A stretch of 64,000 nucleotides of DNA from Sphingomonadaceae bacterium (GTDB taxonomy: Bacteria > Pseudomonadota > Alphaproteobacteria > Sphingomonadales > Sphingomonadaceae), in assembly GCA_025359685.1 (NCBI GenBank), contig JANYEY010000083.1, positions 1-64,000 on the forward strand. The letters run 5' to 3'. The translations under genes were made by a program, and so were the position numbers. The notes under the pieces were generated by a model. The model saw nothing but the letters and a program-made list of their open reading frames with translations. It had not been told where the DNA came from and made no database searches. Position 1 is the first letter of the stretch. Every line of letters starts with the position of its first letter. Shown piece after piece: positions 1-9,536 of the stretch.

Positions 1-197
1 CGCTTGCCCGCTTCCATGAACTCCTTCGACCACACGTAATACAGGCTCTGGGCGATGCCTTCCTTGCGGCACAGCTCGGCGATGCTGTCATCTCCGCGCA
101 GCCCGTCGAGCACGATCCTGATCTTGTCTTCAGCCGAGAAGTGCCGGCGCGTCTGCCGCCGGATATCCTTCACCACCCGCTCAGCAGGGGCCTTCAT
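1..197 (-). mobile_element. IS3-family transposase OrfA, 5' part only (gene runs off the window start)
   Basis: Reverse-strand translation from ATG at 197: MKAPAERVVKDIRRQTRRHFSAEDKIRIVLDGLRGDDSIAELCRKEGIAQSLYYVWSKEFMEAGKR, a typical IS3-type OrfA helix-turn-helix N-terminus. Confidence 0.8.
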
Positions 198-211
198 CGG
201 CGATTTTTTTC

Positions 212-272
212 AAGGAGGATTGGGTCTTCATCTTTGTTCCTTCGTCACTACGACGAAGACCCAATCCTCCTT
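212..272. repeat. 18-bp perfect inverted repeat (AAGGAGGATTGGGTCTTC / GAAGACCCAATCCTCCTT) with 25-nt loop, near the IS end
   Basis: Read directly: 212-229 and 255-272 are exact reverse complements. Confidence 0.85.
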
Positions 273-328
273 AAATCACAACCTCAAATCTGTGCCATTG
301 GTGCTGACGGGGGACAGTCTGGGACGGG

Positions 329-940
329 GTTCGTCATGTAAGCCGGATGATTTCTGTCCAGGGCGTGCCGAGCCCGGCGATGAAGGGCATCTCGCCCGAA
401 CGCACGATCGAGGAAATGCGTCGCGACGTGCCGTTTTTTGCCGGCAAGCCGATCGAGGTGGGTGAAGGCGAAACCGCCCGCGGCAAATTGGCCGAGCGCG
501 CGCGTGAGAAGATTAGCCGTGCGATCGGACGCGATATGTCCGCGCTGTCGGACACCGAATCGCTCGACCTGATCGAATACATGCTGTTCCCCAACATGGT
601 CCCGTGGGGCGGGCAGGCCCTGCCGATCACTTATCGGTTCAGGCCTTACGAAGACGATCCCGAACGGTCGCTGATGGAGATCATGTTCCTGTTCTCCAAA
701 GCGCCCGACGGCAGCCACCCCGAACCCGCCAAGATGACGATGCTCGGCCCCGAACAGAACTGGTGCGACGCGCCCGAACTGGGCTCGGCAGCGATGGTTG
801 CCGATCAGGACACCGATAATCTGCGCCGCATCCAAAAGGGCCTGCGCACCTCGCGCAAGCCTGGGGTCACCCTCGCGCGCTATCAGGAAAGCCGCATTCG
901 CCATTACCACGAGACGCTTGACGCCTACATGGCGTGGTGA
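329..940 (+). pseudogene. Rieske non-heme iron aromatic ring-hydroxylating dioxygenase alpha subunit, C-terminal fragment truncated at the IS end
   Basis: ORF 347-940, open upstream to the IS junction; translation (RHVSRMISVQGVPSPAMKGISPERTIEEMRRDVPFF...) resembles the C-terminal catalytic domain only; no Rieske CxH/CxxH region is present. Confidence 0.6.
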
Positions 941-950
941 GGCTTGCTGC

Positions 951-2402
951 CTAAATCCCCATGCAGAGGTACTTGATTTCCATGAAGTCTTCGAGACCGT
1001 GGCGTGAGCCTTCGCGGCCGAGGCCGGATTGTTTTACCCCGCCGAACGGGGCAACTTCGGTCGAGATCAAGCCGGTGTTGATCCCCACGATCCCGGCCTC
1101 GAGCGCCTCGGCGACGCGCCAGACGCGCGAAAGGTCGCGCGAGTAGAAGTAGCTGGCGAGCCCGAACTCGCTGTCGTTGGCGAGACTGATGCATTCAGCT
1201 TCGGTGTCGAAGCGGATGATCCCAGCAAGCGGACCGAAGGTTTCCTCGCGCGCGAGCTTCATTGTGGCGGTCACGCCAGAGACGACCGTGGGCTCGAAGA
1301 AGGTCCGGCCAAGCGCACTGCGCTTACCCCCCACCACCACGCTCCCGCCGCCGGCGAGAGCATCGCTCAGGTGCTCCTCAACCTTGGCCACGGCGGCCTC
1401 GTCGATCAACGGCCCGATCGTCACACCATCGTCCATGCCATACCCGACCTGCAGCGCCTTGACCCGCTCGGCGAGTTTGGCGACGAACGTATCGTAGATC
1501 CGGGCCTGAACGTAGAAGCGGTTGGCGCAGACGCAGGTCTGGCCGTTGTTGCGGAACTTGGAGACCATTGCCCCGTCGACGGCGGCATCGAGATCGGCAT
1601 CGTCGAACACTATGAACGGCGCGTTCCCGCCAAGCTCGAGGCTGAGCTTCTTGATCGTATCGGCCGACTGGCGCATCAGCTCGCGGCCAACCTCGGTCGA
1701 GCCGGTAAAGGTGAGCTTGCGCACCATGGGGTTCGCGGTGAGTTCGCCGCCGATCTCGTGGGCTGAACCGGTGATGACGTTGATCACCCCGGCTGGGACG
1801 CCCGCCATCTCGCCAAGCACCGCGAAGGCCAACGCCGAAAACGGGGTCTGAGCGGCCGGCTTGATCACGATAGTGCAGCCCGCCGCGAGCGCCGGGCCGA
1901 GCTTGCGTGCGATCATTGCATTGGGGAAGTTCCATGGAGTGATCGCCCCGACCACCCCGACCGGCTGGCGCAATGTGACGATGCGGCGGTCGGCGGCATG
2001 CGCGGGGATGACCTCGCCGTACGCGCGCTTACCCTCTTCGGCGAACCATTCGATGAACGAGGCACCATAGGCAATCTCACCTCGTGCTTCGGCCAAAGGC
2101 TTGCCCTGCTCGCGGCTGAGCAGTTCGCCAAGTGCATCCTGATGCAGGGTCATCAAATCGAACATTCGGCGCATGATCTTGGCGCGATCGCCCGCAGTCC
2201 TGGAGCGCCAGGCTGGCAACGCGGCTTCTGCGGCGGCAATGGCTCGCTTGGTCTCCGCGGCGCCCATTTTGGGGACCGTGCCGAGCAGATCGCCGTTACC
2301 GGGATCGCGCACCTCGATCGTCTGACCCCCGTCGGCATGGGACCATGCGCCGTCAATGAAGCACTGCTGGCGCAGCCATGCGGTAAGGTTCGAATTTGTC
2401 AT
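951..2402 (-). CDS. NAD(P)-dependent succinate-semialdehyde dehydrogenase-like aldehyde dehydrogenase
   Basis: 483 aa; SLELGGNAPFIVFDDADLDAAV and NNGQTCVCANR motifs typical of the GabD-like ALDH group. Confidence 0.88.
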   Translation of the reverse strand: MTNSNLTAWLRQQCFIDGAWSHADGGQTIEVRDPGNGDLLGTVPKMGAAETKRAIAAAEAALPAWRSRTAGDRAKIMRRMFDLMTLHQDALGELLSREQGKPLAEARGEIAYGASFIEWFAEEGKRAYGEVIPAHAADRRIVTLRQPVGVVGAITPWNFPNAMIARKLGPALAAGCTIVIKPAAQTPFSALAFAVLGEMAGVPAGVINVITGSAHEIGGELTANPMVRKLTFTGSTEVGRELMRQSADTIKKLSLELGGNAPFIVFDDADLDAAVDGAMVSKFRNNGQTCVCANRFYVQARIYDTFVAKLAERVKALQVGYGMDDGVTIGPLIDEAAVAKVEEHLSDALAGGGSVVVGGKRSALGRTFFEPTVVSGVTATMKLAREETFGPLAGIIRFDTEAECISLANDSEFGLASYFYSRDLSRVWRVAEALEAGIVGINTGLISTEVAPFGGVKQSGLGREGSRHGLEDFMEIKYLCMGI

Positions 2403-2439
2403 GAGTTAGGTTTTCCTGGCAGAGCAGAGGCGAAACGGT

Positions 2440-3882
2440 TCAGGCCGCGCGGGGTTTCCGCATCAGTCCTGCATAGATGAGCAGCGCAGCGATCACGCCA
2501 ATGAACCAGGCCCAGTCATAGATCCGCACGAACAGTAACGGGGTTGCGGCGAAAGTCTGGGGAAATGCGCTGTGGAGGAAGCCTGGCAAGTTGATCACGA
2601 CCGGCACGGCAAAGGCGATCAGCGCGGCGGGGTTCCACCCGCGGCGGTAGCTATAAGCGCCCTCGGCCTGGTACAGCCCATCGAGATCGAGCCGGGTGTT
2701 ACGCACCAGCCAATAGTCCGCGATCATGATCCCGGCGATCGGGCCAAGCAGCGCGCCGTAGCCAGTCAGCCAGACGAAGATATAACCCTGCGTCGATTCG
2801 AGCAGCTTCCACGGCATGATCGCCGCGCCAAGAATGGCGGTCATGTAGCCGCCGAGCCGGTAGGAGATCTTGCTCGGCCAGAGCGAGGAGAAGTCATAGG
2901 CCGGACCTACAAGGTTGGCGGCGATGTTGACCGAGACCGTATCGATGGTGATGACCAGCAGCCCGATCAGCACCCCGATCCCAGCGAGATTCCCTGCCAA
3001 GGCCACCGGATCCCAGATCGCCTTGCCGAAGATCACTACGGTGGCCGAGGTGACCACCACACTCATCAGAGCAAGCGCGGCCATCGGCCCAGGCAAGCCT
3101 ACTGCCTGACCGATAATTTGGTCCTTTTGAGTCCGGGCGAAGCGTGTGAAGTCAGGGATGTTGAGCGCGAGCGCGCCCCAGTAGCCTGACATTGCGGTGA
3201 ACATTGGCCAGAAGGTCGGCCAGAACTGGCCTTCCTTGGTCCCGCCTGGCCCGAACGCGCTGGGCTGGCTCAAGATCGGGCCGAGCCCGCCGGCGCGGTC
3301 CAAAGCCCACCATACCAGGGCAATGCAGACCAGCACCTTCAAGGGCGCGGTCCAGGTCTCGAACTTGCGGATCGCCAGAATGCCCTTCTCGACGAACACG
3401 AGTTGAGCGAGCCAGAACACCGCGAAAGCCGCAAACTGCCCGGTCCCGATCCCGAGCCAGGCGATCTGTTCCCCAACCAGGCTGCGCCCGGCGATCACAC
3501 CCACCAGCGTGAGCAGGGTATTGCCGCCAATCCAGGTCTGGATCCCGTACCACCCGCAGGCAACCAGCGCCCGCGCCAAGGCCGGGAGCCGCGCACCAAT
3601 GGTGCCAAACGAGGCACGCGCCAGCACCGGAAAGGGAATGCCGTACTTGGCTCCCGCGTGGCCAATCAGCAGGATCGGGATCAGCACCACCAGATTGCCG
3701 AGCATAACGATGGTCACCGCCTGGATGGGCGACATGCCTTCCTCGATGAAGCCCGAGGCGAGCATATAAGCCGGCACGGCGATGACCATGCCGAGCCACA
3801 GCGCGAAATAATGATACCACGCCCAGGTCCGCTGCTCGGGCGTGGTCGGGGCGATATCGGGGTTGATCAGGTCGCTGCTCAT
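2440..3882 (-). CDS. NCS1-family nucleobase:cation symporter (cytosine/allantoin/hydantoin permease-like)
   Basis: Start MSSDLINPDIAPTTPEQRTWAWYHYFALWLGMVI; NCS1-like motifs and about 12 hydrophobic segments. Confidence 0.85.
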   Translation of the reverse strand: MSSDLINPDIAPTTPEQRTWAWYHYFALWLGMVIAVPAYMLASGFIEEGMSPIQAVTIVMLGNLVVLIPILLIGHAGAKYGIPFPVLARASFGTIGARLPALARALVACGWYGIQTWIGGNTLLTLVGVIAGRSLVGEQIAWLGIGTGQFAAFAVFWLAQLVFVEKGILAIRKFETWTAPLKVLVCIALVWWALDRAGGLGPILSQPSAFGPGGTKEGQFWPTFWPMFTAMSGYWGALALNIPDFTRFARTQKDQIIGQAVGLPGPMAALALMSVVVTSATVVIFGKAIWDPVALAGNLAGIGVLIGLLVITIDTVSVNIAANLVGPAYDFSSLWPSKISYRLGGYMTAILGAAIMPWKLLESTQGYIFVWLTGYGALLGPIAGIMIADYWLVRNTRLDLDGLYQAEGAYSYRRGWNPAALIAFAVPVVINLPGFLHSAFPQTFAATPLLFVRIYDWAWFIGVIAALLIYAGLMRKPRAA

Positions 3883-5198
3883 GCCGTCAGCCCCTGCTGG
3901 TCCTGCGCGGCGCGGTAATGTTTGCGGGTGAGGAGGAATATTCCCGCGCTGAGCGGCGCTGCGATCGCAACATCGCTGGCGATGGCAGCGCTGATCCCTA
4001 GATCGCCGCCGTAGAAGCGTTGCGCCATCCACGCCACCAGTGTCGGACCCAGGCCAATCCCGGCAAGGTTGAGCCAGAACAGATAAATCGCCGAGACCTG
4101 CCCGCGCATCCGGTTGGGGGTGATCTCCTGGAACGCCGCCGCTGCGCCGCCATAGGGCATCGCCCCGCTGAACAGATAGAACCCGAACAGCAGCAGCGAC
4201 ACATTCGCGTCATGCACCAGCGGCGCGGCGATCCCGAAGGGCAGCGCTGCGCAAGCCGAGATCAGGCAGATGAGGATGTTGGCATCGCGAATGCCGCGCT
4301 CCCGCAGACGCCCGGCGATATAGCCGCCGGTCAGGATCCCGGCTGTACCGCAAACCAATAGCGTCGCGCCATACCGCAACCCCACCTCGGGCGGGGTCCA
4401 GCCGAACTGGCGGATGAAGTGGGTGGGAATCCACGCCGCAACCCCGTTCCACATCAGGCTGGCAAAGCACAGCCCCAGGATCAGCCCACTATAGGCCCGC
4501 GCGTTGCGCCGCATGTAGCGCAGCACGGCAGCGAATGTGGGATGGGCTGCGCCCTCTGTCACCCCGCGCCGCTCGGGCTCGCGCAGGGTCAGCATCAGCA
4601 ACGCCACCAGCAGCCCGGGCAGCCCGACCATCAGGAACACGACCTGCCATGGTTCGAGCGGGCCGGTCAGGCTTGAGGTCACTGGCGGAACCAGCGCGAT
4701 CAGCGCGCCGCCAGCCATCGTCGCGATTCCGCCGCCGACGTAGATCGCGCCTTGATAAAGGCTGAGCGCGCGGACCAGGTCCTTGCCCTCGAACCAGTCG
4801 GAAAGCAACGAATAGGCGGCCGGCGACAAGGCTGCCTCGCCCACCCCGACCCCGATCCGCGCGCCGAACATCTGCCCGAAATTACGTGCCAGCCCGCACA
4901 GCGCGGTCATGATCGACCAGACGAAAATGCCGACCGCGACGATGTTGGTGCGTTTGCGGCGATCGACCAGCTGCCCGATCGGCACGCCCATGATCGTGTA
5001 AAACACCGCAAAGGCGAGTCCATGCAGCAGGCTCAGCTGGACATCGCTGATCCCCAGCGAGGCGCGGATCGGGCCGACCATCAGGGTCAGGATCGTGCGG
5101 TCGATGTATGAAAACGTGTAAGCCAGAATCAACACGCCCACTACGTACCAGCCGTAACGGCCTTTGGGCGCAGCCCCGGTTTCCTGCGCGGCGCTCAT
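3879..5198 (-). CDS. MFS transporter (Spinster-like)
   Basis: MSAAQETGAAPKGRYGWYVVGVLILAYTFSYIDRTILTLMVGPIRASLGISDVQLSLLHG; the SYIDR motif is typical of this sphingomonad MFS group. Confidence 0.85.
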   Translation of the reverse strand: MSAAQETGAAPKGRYGWYVVGVLILAYTFSYIDRTILTLMVGPIRASLGISDVQLSLLHGLAFAVFYTIMGVPIGQLVDRRKRTNIVAVGIFVWSIMTALCGLARNFGQMFGARIGVGVGEAALSPAAYSLLSDWFEGKDLVRALSLYQGAIYVGGGIATMAGGALIALVPPVTSSLTGPLEPWQVVFLMVGLPGLLVALLMLTLREPERRGVTEGAAHPTFAAVLRYMRRNARAYSGLILGLCFASLMWNGVAAWIPTHFIRQFGWTPPEVGLRYGATLLVCGTAGILTGGYIAGRLRERGIRDANILICLISACAALPFGIAAPLVHDANVSLLLFGFYLFSGAMPYGGAAAAFQEITPNRMRGQVSAIYLFWLNLAGIGLGPTLVAWMAQRFYGGDLGISAAIASDVAIAAPLSAGIFLLTRKHYRAAQDQQGLTA

Positions 5199-5977
5199 GC
5201 CGCCAGACCCTTGCGCGAGGTCTGGAAGGCTTCGAACCCCCGGCGGACAAAGGGATAATTCTGAACGTAGTGGAGGAACTGCTGCTTTTCGAGCTCGATC
5301 CCGTCTTCGGGCGTCATCGTCATGCTGCGGTTTATCAGGCTTTTGGATTCGACCAGACATTGGCGCGGCTTGTCGATCCAGGTCGCGGCCAAAGCCTCGG
5401 CGGTCTCGAGCAGCGCATCGTCCTCTGCCAACGTATGGCACAGCCCCCATTCGACGGCTTCGGCGGCGCTGAGGAATCGTCCGCTCCAGATCAGATCCTT
5501 GGCGCGCGGCAGGCCGATCCGGCGCGGCAGGCGCTGGGTCGAGCCACCAGCGGGGATGGCATGCTGCGCCGAATGAACGTCGCCGATCAGCGCAGACCTG
5601 GCGATCACCGCCGCATCGCAGGCCAGCACTATCTCGATCCCCCCGGCGCGGGTCAGGCCATTGATCGCGGCGATGGTCGGCACCGGGACATGCTCAAGCC
5701 GGTTCATCGTGTCGTTAAAGCGATCGAGATAGTGGCGGAACTGCACAAAATCGCCTAGCCCGGCTTCGATCTGAGTGAGGTCGGTGCCCAGATTGAAAAT
5801 CTTGCCTTTGGCCGTGATGATCGCTGCGCGAATGTCGTGATCGCGTTCCATCAGCTGGACGAAAGCGTCGAGATCGTCGAGCAGCGGGAGACTGAACGAA
5901 TGGACACCCCGGTCTTGTGCGAAAGTGCCATACAACAGCGGGCCATTGCGGGTCGTCTCCAATCGCGTACCGGCCAT
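5195..5977 (-). CDS. enoyl-CoA hydratase/isomerase family protein
   Basis: MAGTRLETTRNGPLLYGTFAQ...; crotonase fold motifs (AAINGLTRAGGIEIVLACDAAVIA). Confidence 0.85.
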   Translation of the reverse strand: MAGTRLETTRNGPLLYGTFAQDRGVHSFSLPLLDDLDAFVQLMERDHDIRAAIITAKGKIFNLGTDLTQIEAGLGDFVQFRHYLDRFNDTMNRLEHVPVPTIAAINGLTRAGGIEIVLACDAAVIARSALIGDVHSAQHAIPAGGSTQRLPRRIGLPRAKDLIWSGRFLSAAEAVEWGLCHTLAEDDALLETAEALAATWIDKPRQCLVESKSLINRSMTMTPEDGIELEKQQFLHYVQNYPFVRRGFEAFQTSRKGLAA

Positions 5978-6000
5978 CTCTTCCACTCCTCGTCCAGAAT

Positions 6001-7152
6001 CTATTGCGCTTCGAGTAGCTCCTGCACCGCGTCCACGGCATCGACGCAGCCGGTCATCATCGTCATCATCACTTGGCGGCAGCTCGACTCCTCGGTGACT
6101 AGGCCGATGACCTGTCCGGCCGCAGTAGGTGCCAGCGCGCCGGGTCCGCGATCGTAAGTTGCGCTGGGCGATGCCGCCGCCTTCTCGATCCGGGTCACGT
6201 AAGGTCCGATCGCAACCGCATGAAGCGGATTGGGCAGCGGATCGGGGGTATCGGAGCGCTCCCATTCGTCGACCCAGGCGGTGCGCAGCAGTCGCGAGGG
6301 CTTGCCGGTCATCGCGCGGGTGCGCTTGGTGTCTTCAGCAGCGGATTCGACCAAGCGCCGCTTGACCACTGGCAGCAGGTCGGATTCTGCGGTCGCCAGC
6401 CACACCGAACCGCACCACACGCCCTTGGCGCCAAGCGCCAGCGCCGCAGCCATCTGACGCCCGTCGGCGATCCCGCCCGCCGCGAGGACCGGCACCGGTG
6501 CGATCGCATCGACGATTAACGGGGTAAGCACCATGCCGCCGATCTCGCCAGTATGCCCGCCCGCCTCGTAAGACTGGGCGATCACGATATCGACCCCGGC
6601 GGCGGCATGGCGCAGCGCGTGTTTGACCGCCCCGGCCAGCGCCGCGACAATCATGCCGCGCGCGTGCGCCCGCGCGACAACCTCGGCCGGCGGAGTGCCG
6701 AGCGCGCTGACCAGCAGCTTCGCCTTCGAGGCGAACGCGAGGTCGAGGATGCCTTGCGCCTGCGCCGCGCTGTAACGCTGCCCGCCCAGCGCAGTGAATT
6801 CGTCCTCCGGCTCACCCCCGACGGCGTCGGGCACCTGATAGCGGACCATCATGTCGTCGAGGAAATCGGTGACTTCAGATGGAATCGCAGCTTTCGCCTG
6901 CGTGCCGGACAGGCCGCCGCTCTCGCTGCCAACATACTTGCTCGGCATCAGCAGGTCGATGCCATAGGGCAGATTGCCCACTTGCTCCTCGATCCACTTG
7001 AGGTCGATCGCGATCTGCTCGTCCGAATGAAGCCCGGCACCGTAAACCCCGACACCTCCGGCCTTGGACACTGCGGCAACCACGTCACGGCAGTGCGAGA
7101 AGCCGAAAATCGGCGTCGCCATCCCGATTTGGCTGAACGGGTCGTCGCTCAT
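6001..7152 (-). CDS. nitronate monooxygenase / 2-nitropropane dioxygenase-like flavoprotein
   Basis: 383 aa; QSYEAGGHTGEIGGMVLTPLIVDAIAPVPVLAAGGIADGRQMAAALALGAKGVWCGSVWL FMN-barrel motif. Confidence 0.85.
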   Translation of the reverse strand: MSDDPFSQIGMATPIFGFSHCRDVVAAVSKAGGVGVYGAGLHSDEQIAIDLKWIEEQVGNLPYGIDLLMPSKYVGSESGGLSGTQAKAAIPSEVTDFLDDMMVRYQVPDAVGGEPEDEFTALGGQRYSAAQAQGILDLAFASKAKLLVSALGTPPAEVVARAHARGMIVAALAGAVKHALRHAAAGVDIVIAQSYEAGGHTGEIGGMVLTPLIVDAIAPVPVLAAGGIADGRQMAAALALGAKGVWCGSVWLATAESDLLPVVKRRLVESAAEDTKRTRAMTGKPSRLLRTAWVDEWERSDTPDPLPNPLHAVAIGPYVTRIEKAAASPSATYDRGPGALAPTAAGQVIGLVTEESSCRQVMMTMMTGCVDAVDAVQELLEAQ

Positions 7153-8669
7153 GCGGCCATTTCCCTCAGTGCAGTCTTGAGCACCTTCCCGTTGGCATTG
7201 CGCGGTAGGGTTTCGACGATCTCGACCTCGCGCGGGATCTTGAAGCTGGCGATTTTACCCGCGCAGAATGCAGCGATGCCTTCCGCGCCGAGCGGCTCAC
7301 GCAGCACGACATAGGCTTTGAGCCGCTCGCCCCATATCGGGTCGGGCACGCCGATCACCGCGACATCGGCAATCGCCGGATGCGTGAACAGCACTTCTTC
7401 GATCTGGCGTGGATAGATGTTTACCCCGCCTGAGATGATCATGTCCTTGAGCCGGTCGACGATGTAGAGAAAGCCCTCGTCATCGCGCCGGGCCATGTCG
7501 CCGACCGAGACCCAGCCGTCTTTGACCGCTTTCGCGGTCTCTTCAGGGCGGTTCCAATAGCCGTTGAACAGCACCGGCGAGCGGGCCCACAACTCGCCGA
7601 CTTCGTCCGCATCGCAGATCGACCCATCGGCGCGGCGAACCTCGGCTTCGACGTGGGCGAAGGTGGTGCCGACGCAACTTGCCTTGGCAAGCTGGTGCTG
7701 TGGGCGCAGGTTGCAGACCAGGCCAGTCTCGGTCGCGGCGTAAAGTTCGTGCAAAACGCGATCGCCGAAATAATCCAGGATCTGCGGCTTGAGCGCCTGC
7801 GGCAGCGGCGCTGCGTTGGCGAGAATCGCCTTCAGCGTTTCGGGCCGGGCGTACTTGGCCAATATCTCGGGAGTTAGCGCGAAGATCATCTGGAAGTGCG
7901 TCGGCACCATAAACAAACCGGTGATCCCGCCGAACTTCAGGCGCTCCAGCGTGACTTCGGGATCGAACTTGTCGAGAATCTCGATCGACCCGCCAAGCGA
8001 TAGAATCGAAACCGGAAATCCCAGCCCGCCGCCGTGATTCATCGGAGTCATCGCGAGGAAACGGTCATCCGCACCAAAGCAGCCGAATTCCGAAGCGCAG
8101 ATCGTCCCCAGGATCATCCGTGCCCGGTGCGAGAGGACGACTCCCTTGGGTCTGCCGGTTGTGCCCGAGGTGTAAGGAATGGTCCACGCGTCCCATTCAG
8201 CGATCGAGGGTAGCGCAGGGGGTGTTTCCGCGCTTTCGATCAGGGCTTCATATTCCAGCCCGATCTCTATCAATCGGAGCCCGTCCACCCCGCAGCTCTG
8301 CACCGCCTCGCACGACCCCGAATCGACGAACACGATCCGGGCACCACAGTCGGCTATGGTTGCACCGATCTCGCGGGGAGCGAGCCGCGGATTGATCGTC
8401 GCCACCGCCGCACCAGCGACCGGCAAGGCGGCGACGACTTCGATGAACTCCATGCAATTGCGCGCGACGAGCGCGACGTTCTCCCCCTGTCTTACGCCCA
8501 GCTTGGTCAACGCCGCATCGCGAAGCGCATCGACCCGGCGCGAAAGCTCGGCGAAGCTGCGCTGCCTGGTACCTTCGATCATCGCGATCTTGCCCGGCTC
8601 GCGCCGCGCTGCGGCACGCAGTGCATCGGCCAAAGTCATCGCCCGGAAGGTTGGCGGAAGTTCGCTCAT
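7149..8669 (-). CDS. AMP-dependent acyl-CoA synthetase/ligase
   Basis: 506 aa; YTSGTTGRPKGVVLSH and GWVSVGDMARRDDEGFLYIVDRLKDMIISGG motifs. Confidence 0.9.
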   Translation of the reverse strand: MSELPPTFRAMTLADALRAAARREPGKIAMIEGTRQRSFAELSRRVDALRDAALTKLGVRQGENVALVARNCMEFIEVVAALPVAGAAVATINPRLAPREIGATIADCGARIVFVDSGSCEAVQSCGVDGLRLIEIGLEYEALIESAETPPALPSIAEWDAWTIPYTSGTTGRPKGVVLSHRARMILGTICASEFGCFGADDRFLAMTPMNHGGGLGFPVSILSLGGSIEILDKFDPEVTLERLKFGGITGLFMVPTHFQMIFALTPEILAKYARPETLKAILANAAPLPQALKPQILDYFGDRVLHELYAATETGLVCNLRPQHQLAKASCVGTTFAHVEAEVRRADGSICDADEVGELWARSPVLFNGYWNRPEETAKAVKDGWVSVGDMARRDDEGFLYIVDRLKDMIISGGVNIYPRQIEEVLFTHPAIADVAVIGVPDPIWGERLKAYVVLREPLGAEGIAAFCAGKIASFKIPREVEIVETLPRNANGKVLKTALREMAA

Positions 8670-9526
8670 CGCGGCAACTTGGTGAAGACCTTGAGCGCGT
8701 TCTCGCGCATCATCTTCGCGTGGCTCGCCGGACGCAGCCCCAGTTCGGCCACTTCGGCAACCGCGCGTTCGGGATCGATCACCGGCCAGTCAGTGCCGAA
8801 CAGCACTTTGTGGCTGCCATAGCTATCGGCGTAGCGGACGAATTGCGGGGGCCAGTGCTTGGGCGCGTATGCGTCCCCGGCGGTGTAGATATTATCGTGC
8901 TTCCAGCACATCGCGACCATTTCGTCGGTCCACGGTACGCCGATGTGGATGCCGATGATCGGCAATTCGGGGAAATCGATCGCCACCTGATCGAGCAGGA
9001 TCGGCCGCGCCACCGAGGGCAGGCGGCGTTCTTTCGAATAGACCAGGTTCTGCCCAACCTGCATCATGATCGGGATGCTCAGTTCGCAACACTTGGCATA
9101 GTACGGATAGATCTGCGGCGCATCGGGCGGGCAGGCAAACCAGTGCGGATACCAGTGCGCGCCGACAAAGCCGTATTCCTCGACCGCCTGGGTCAGATCG
9201 CGCAGCCCCTGCATCCCGCGGGTCTGGTCGATCCCGGCGAGGCCTGAGAACCGGTCGGGGTGTTCGCGGCACATCCGTGCGATCACTTCGTAAGGCAGTT
9301 CCCACGAACCCTTCACGTTGAGATCGCCCGCGCGCACCGCGATCAGCAGCGAACGCTCGATCCCGGCTCGGTCCATCTTGCGCAGATAGTCGTCGGTGGT
9401 GACCCCGCCGAACATCTCCGGGGCCATTCGCACCTGCCGCTTGAAATTGTCGTCGAGCCCGGTCCAGCCGTTCTCGACCGCCTCGGGGGTGTAGATGTTG
9501 CAGACGATATCGATGAAGCCGGACAC
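8666..9526 (-). CDS. amidohydrolase family 2 (ACMSD/decarboxylase-like) protein
   Basis: GTG start; FGTDWPVIDPERA and IIGIHIGVPW motifs typical of amidohydrolase_2. Confidence 0.78.
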   Translation of the reverse strand: MSGFIDIVCNIYTPEAVENGWTGLDDNFKRQVRMAPEMFGGVTTDDYLRKMDRAGIERSLLIAVRAGDLNVKGSWELPYEVIARMCREHPDRFSGLAGIDQTRGMQGLRDLTQAVEEYGFVGAHWYPHWFACPPDAPQIYPYYAKCCELSIPIMMQVGQNLVYSKERRLPSVARPILLDQVAIDFPELPIIGIHIGVPWTDEMVAMCWKHDNIYTAGDAYAPKHWPPQFVRYADSYGSHKVLFGTDWPVIDPERAVAEVAELGLRPASHAKMMRENALKVFTKLPR

Positions 9527-9536
9527 TTGTGCGTTC

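Noticed and set aside
1029-1766. 245-aa plus-strand ORF
   Set aside because: Antisense shadow of the aldehyde dehydrogenase gene.
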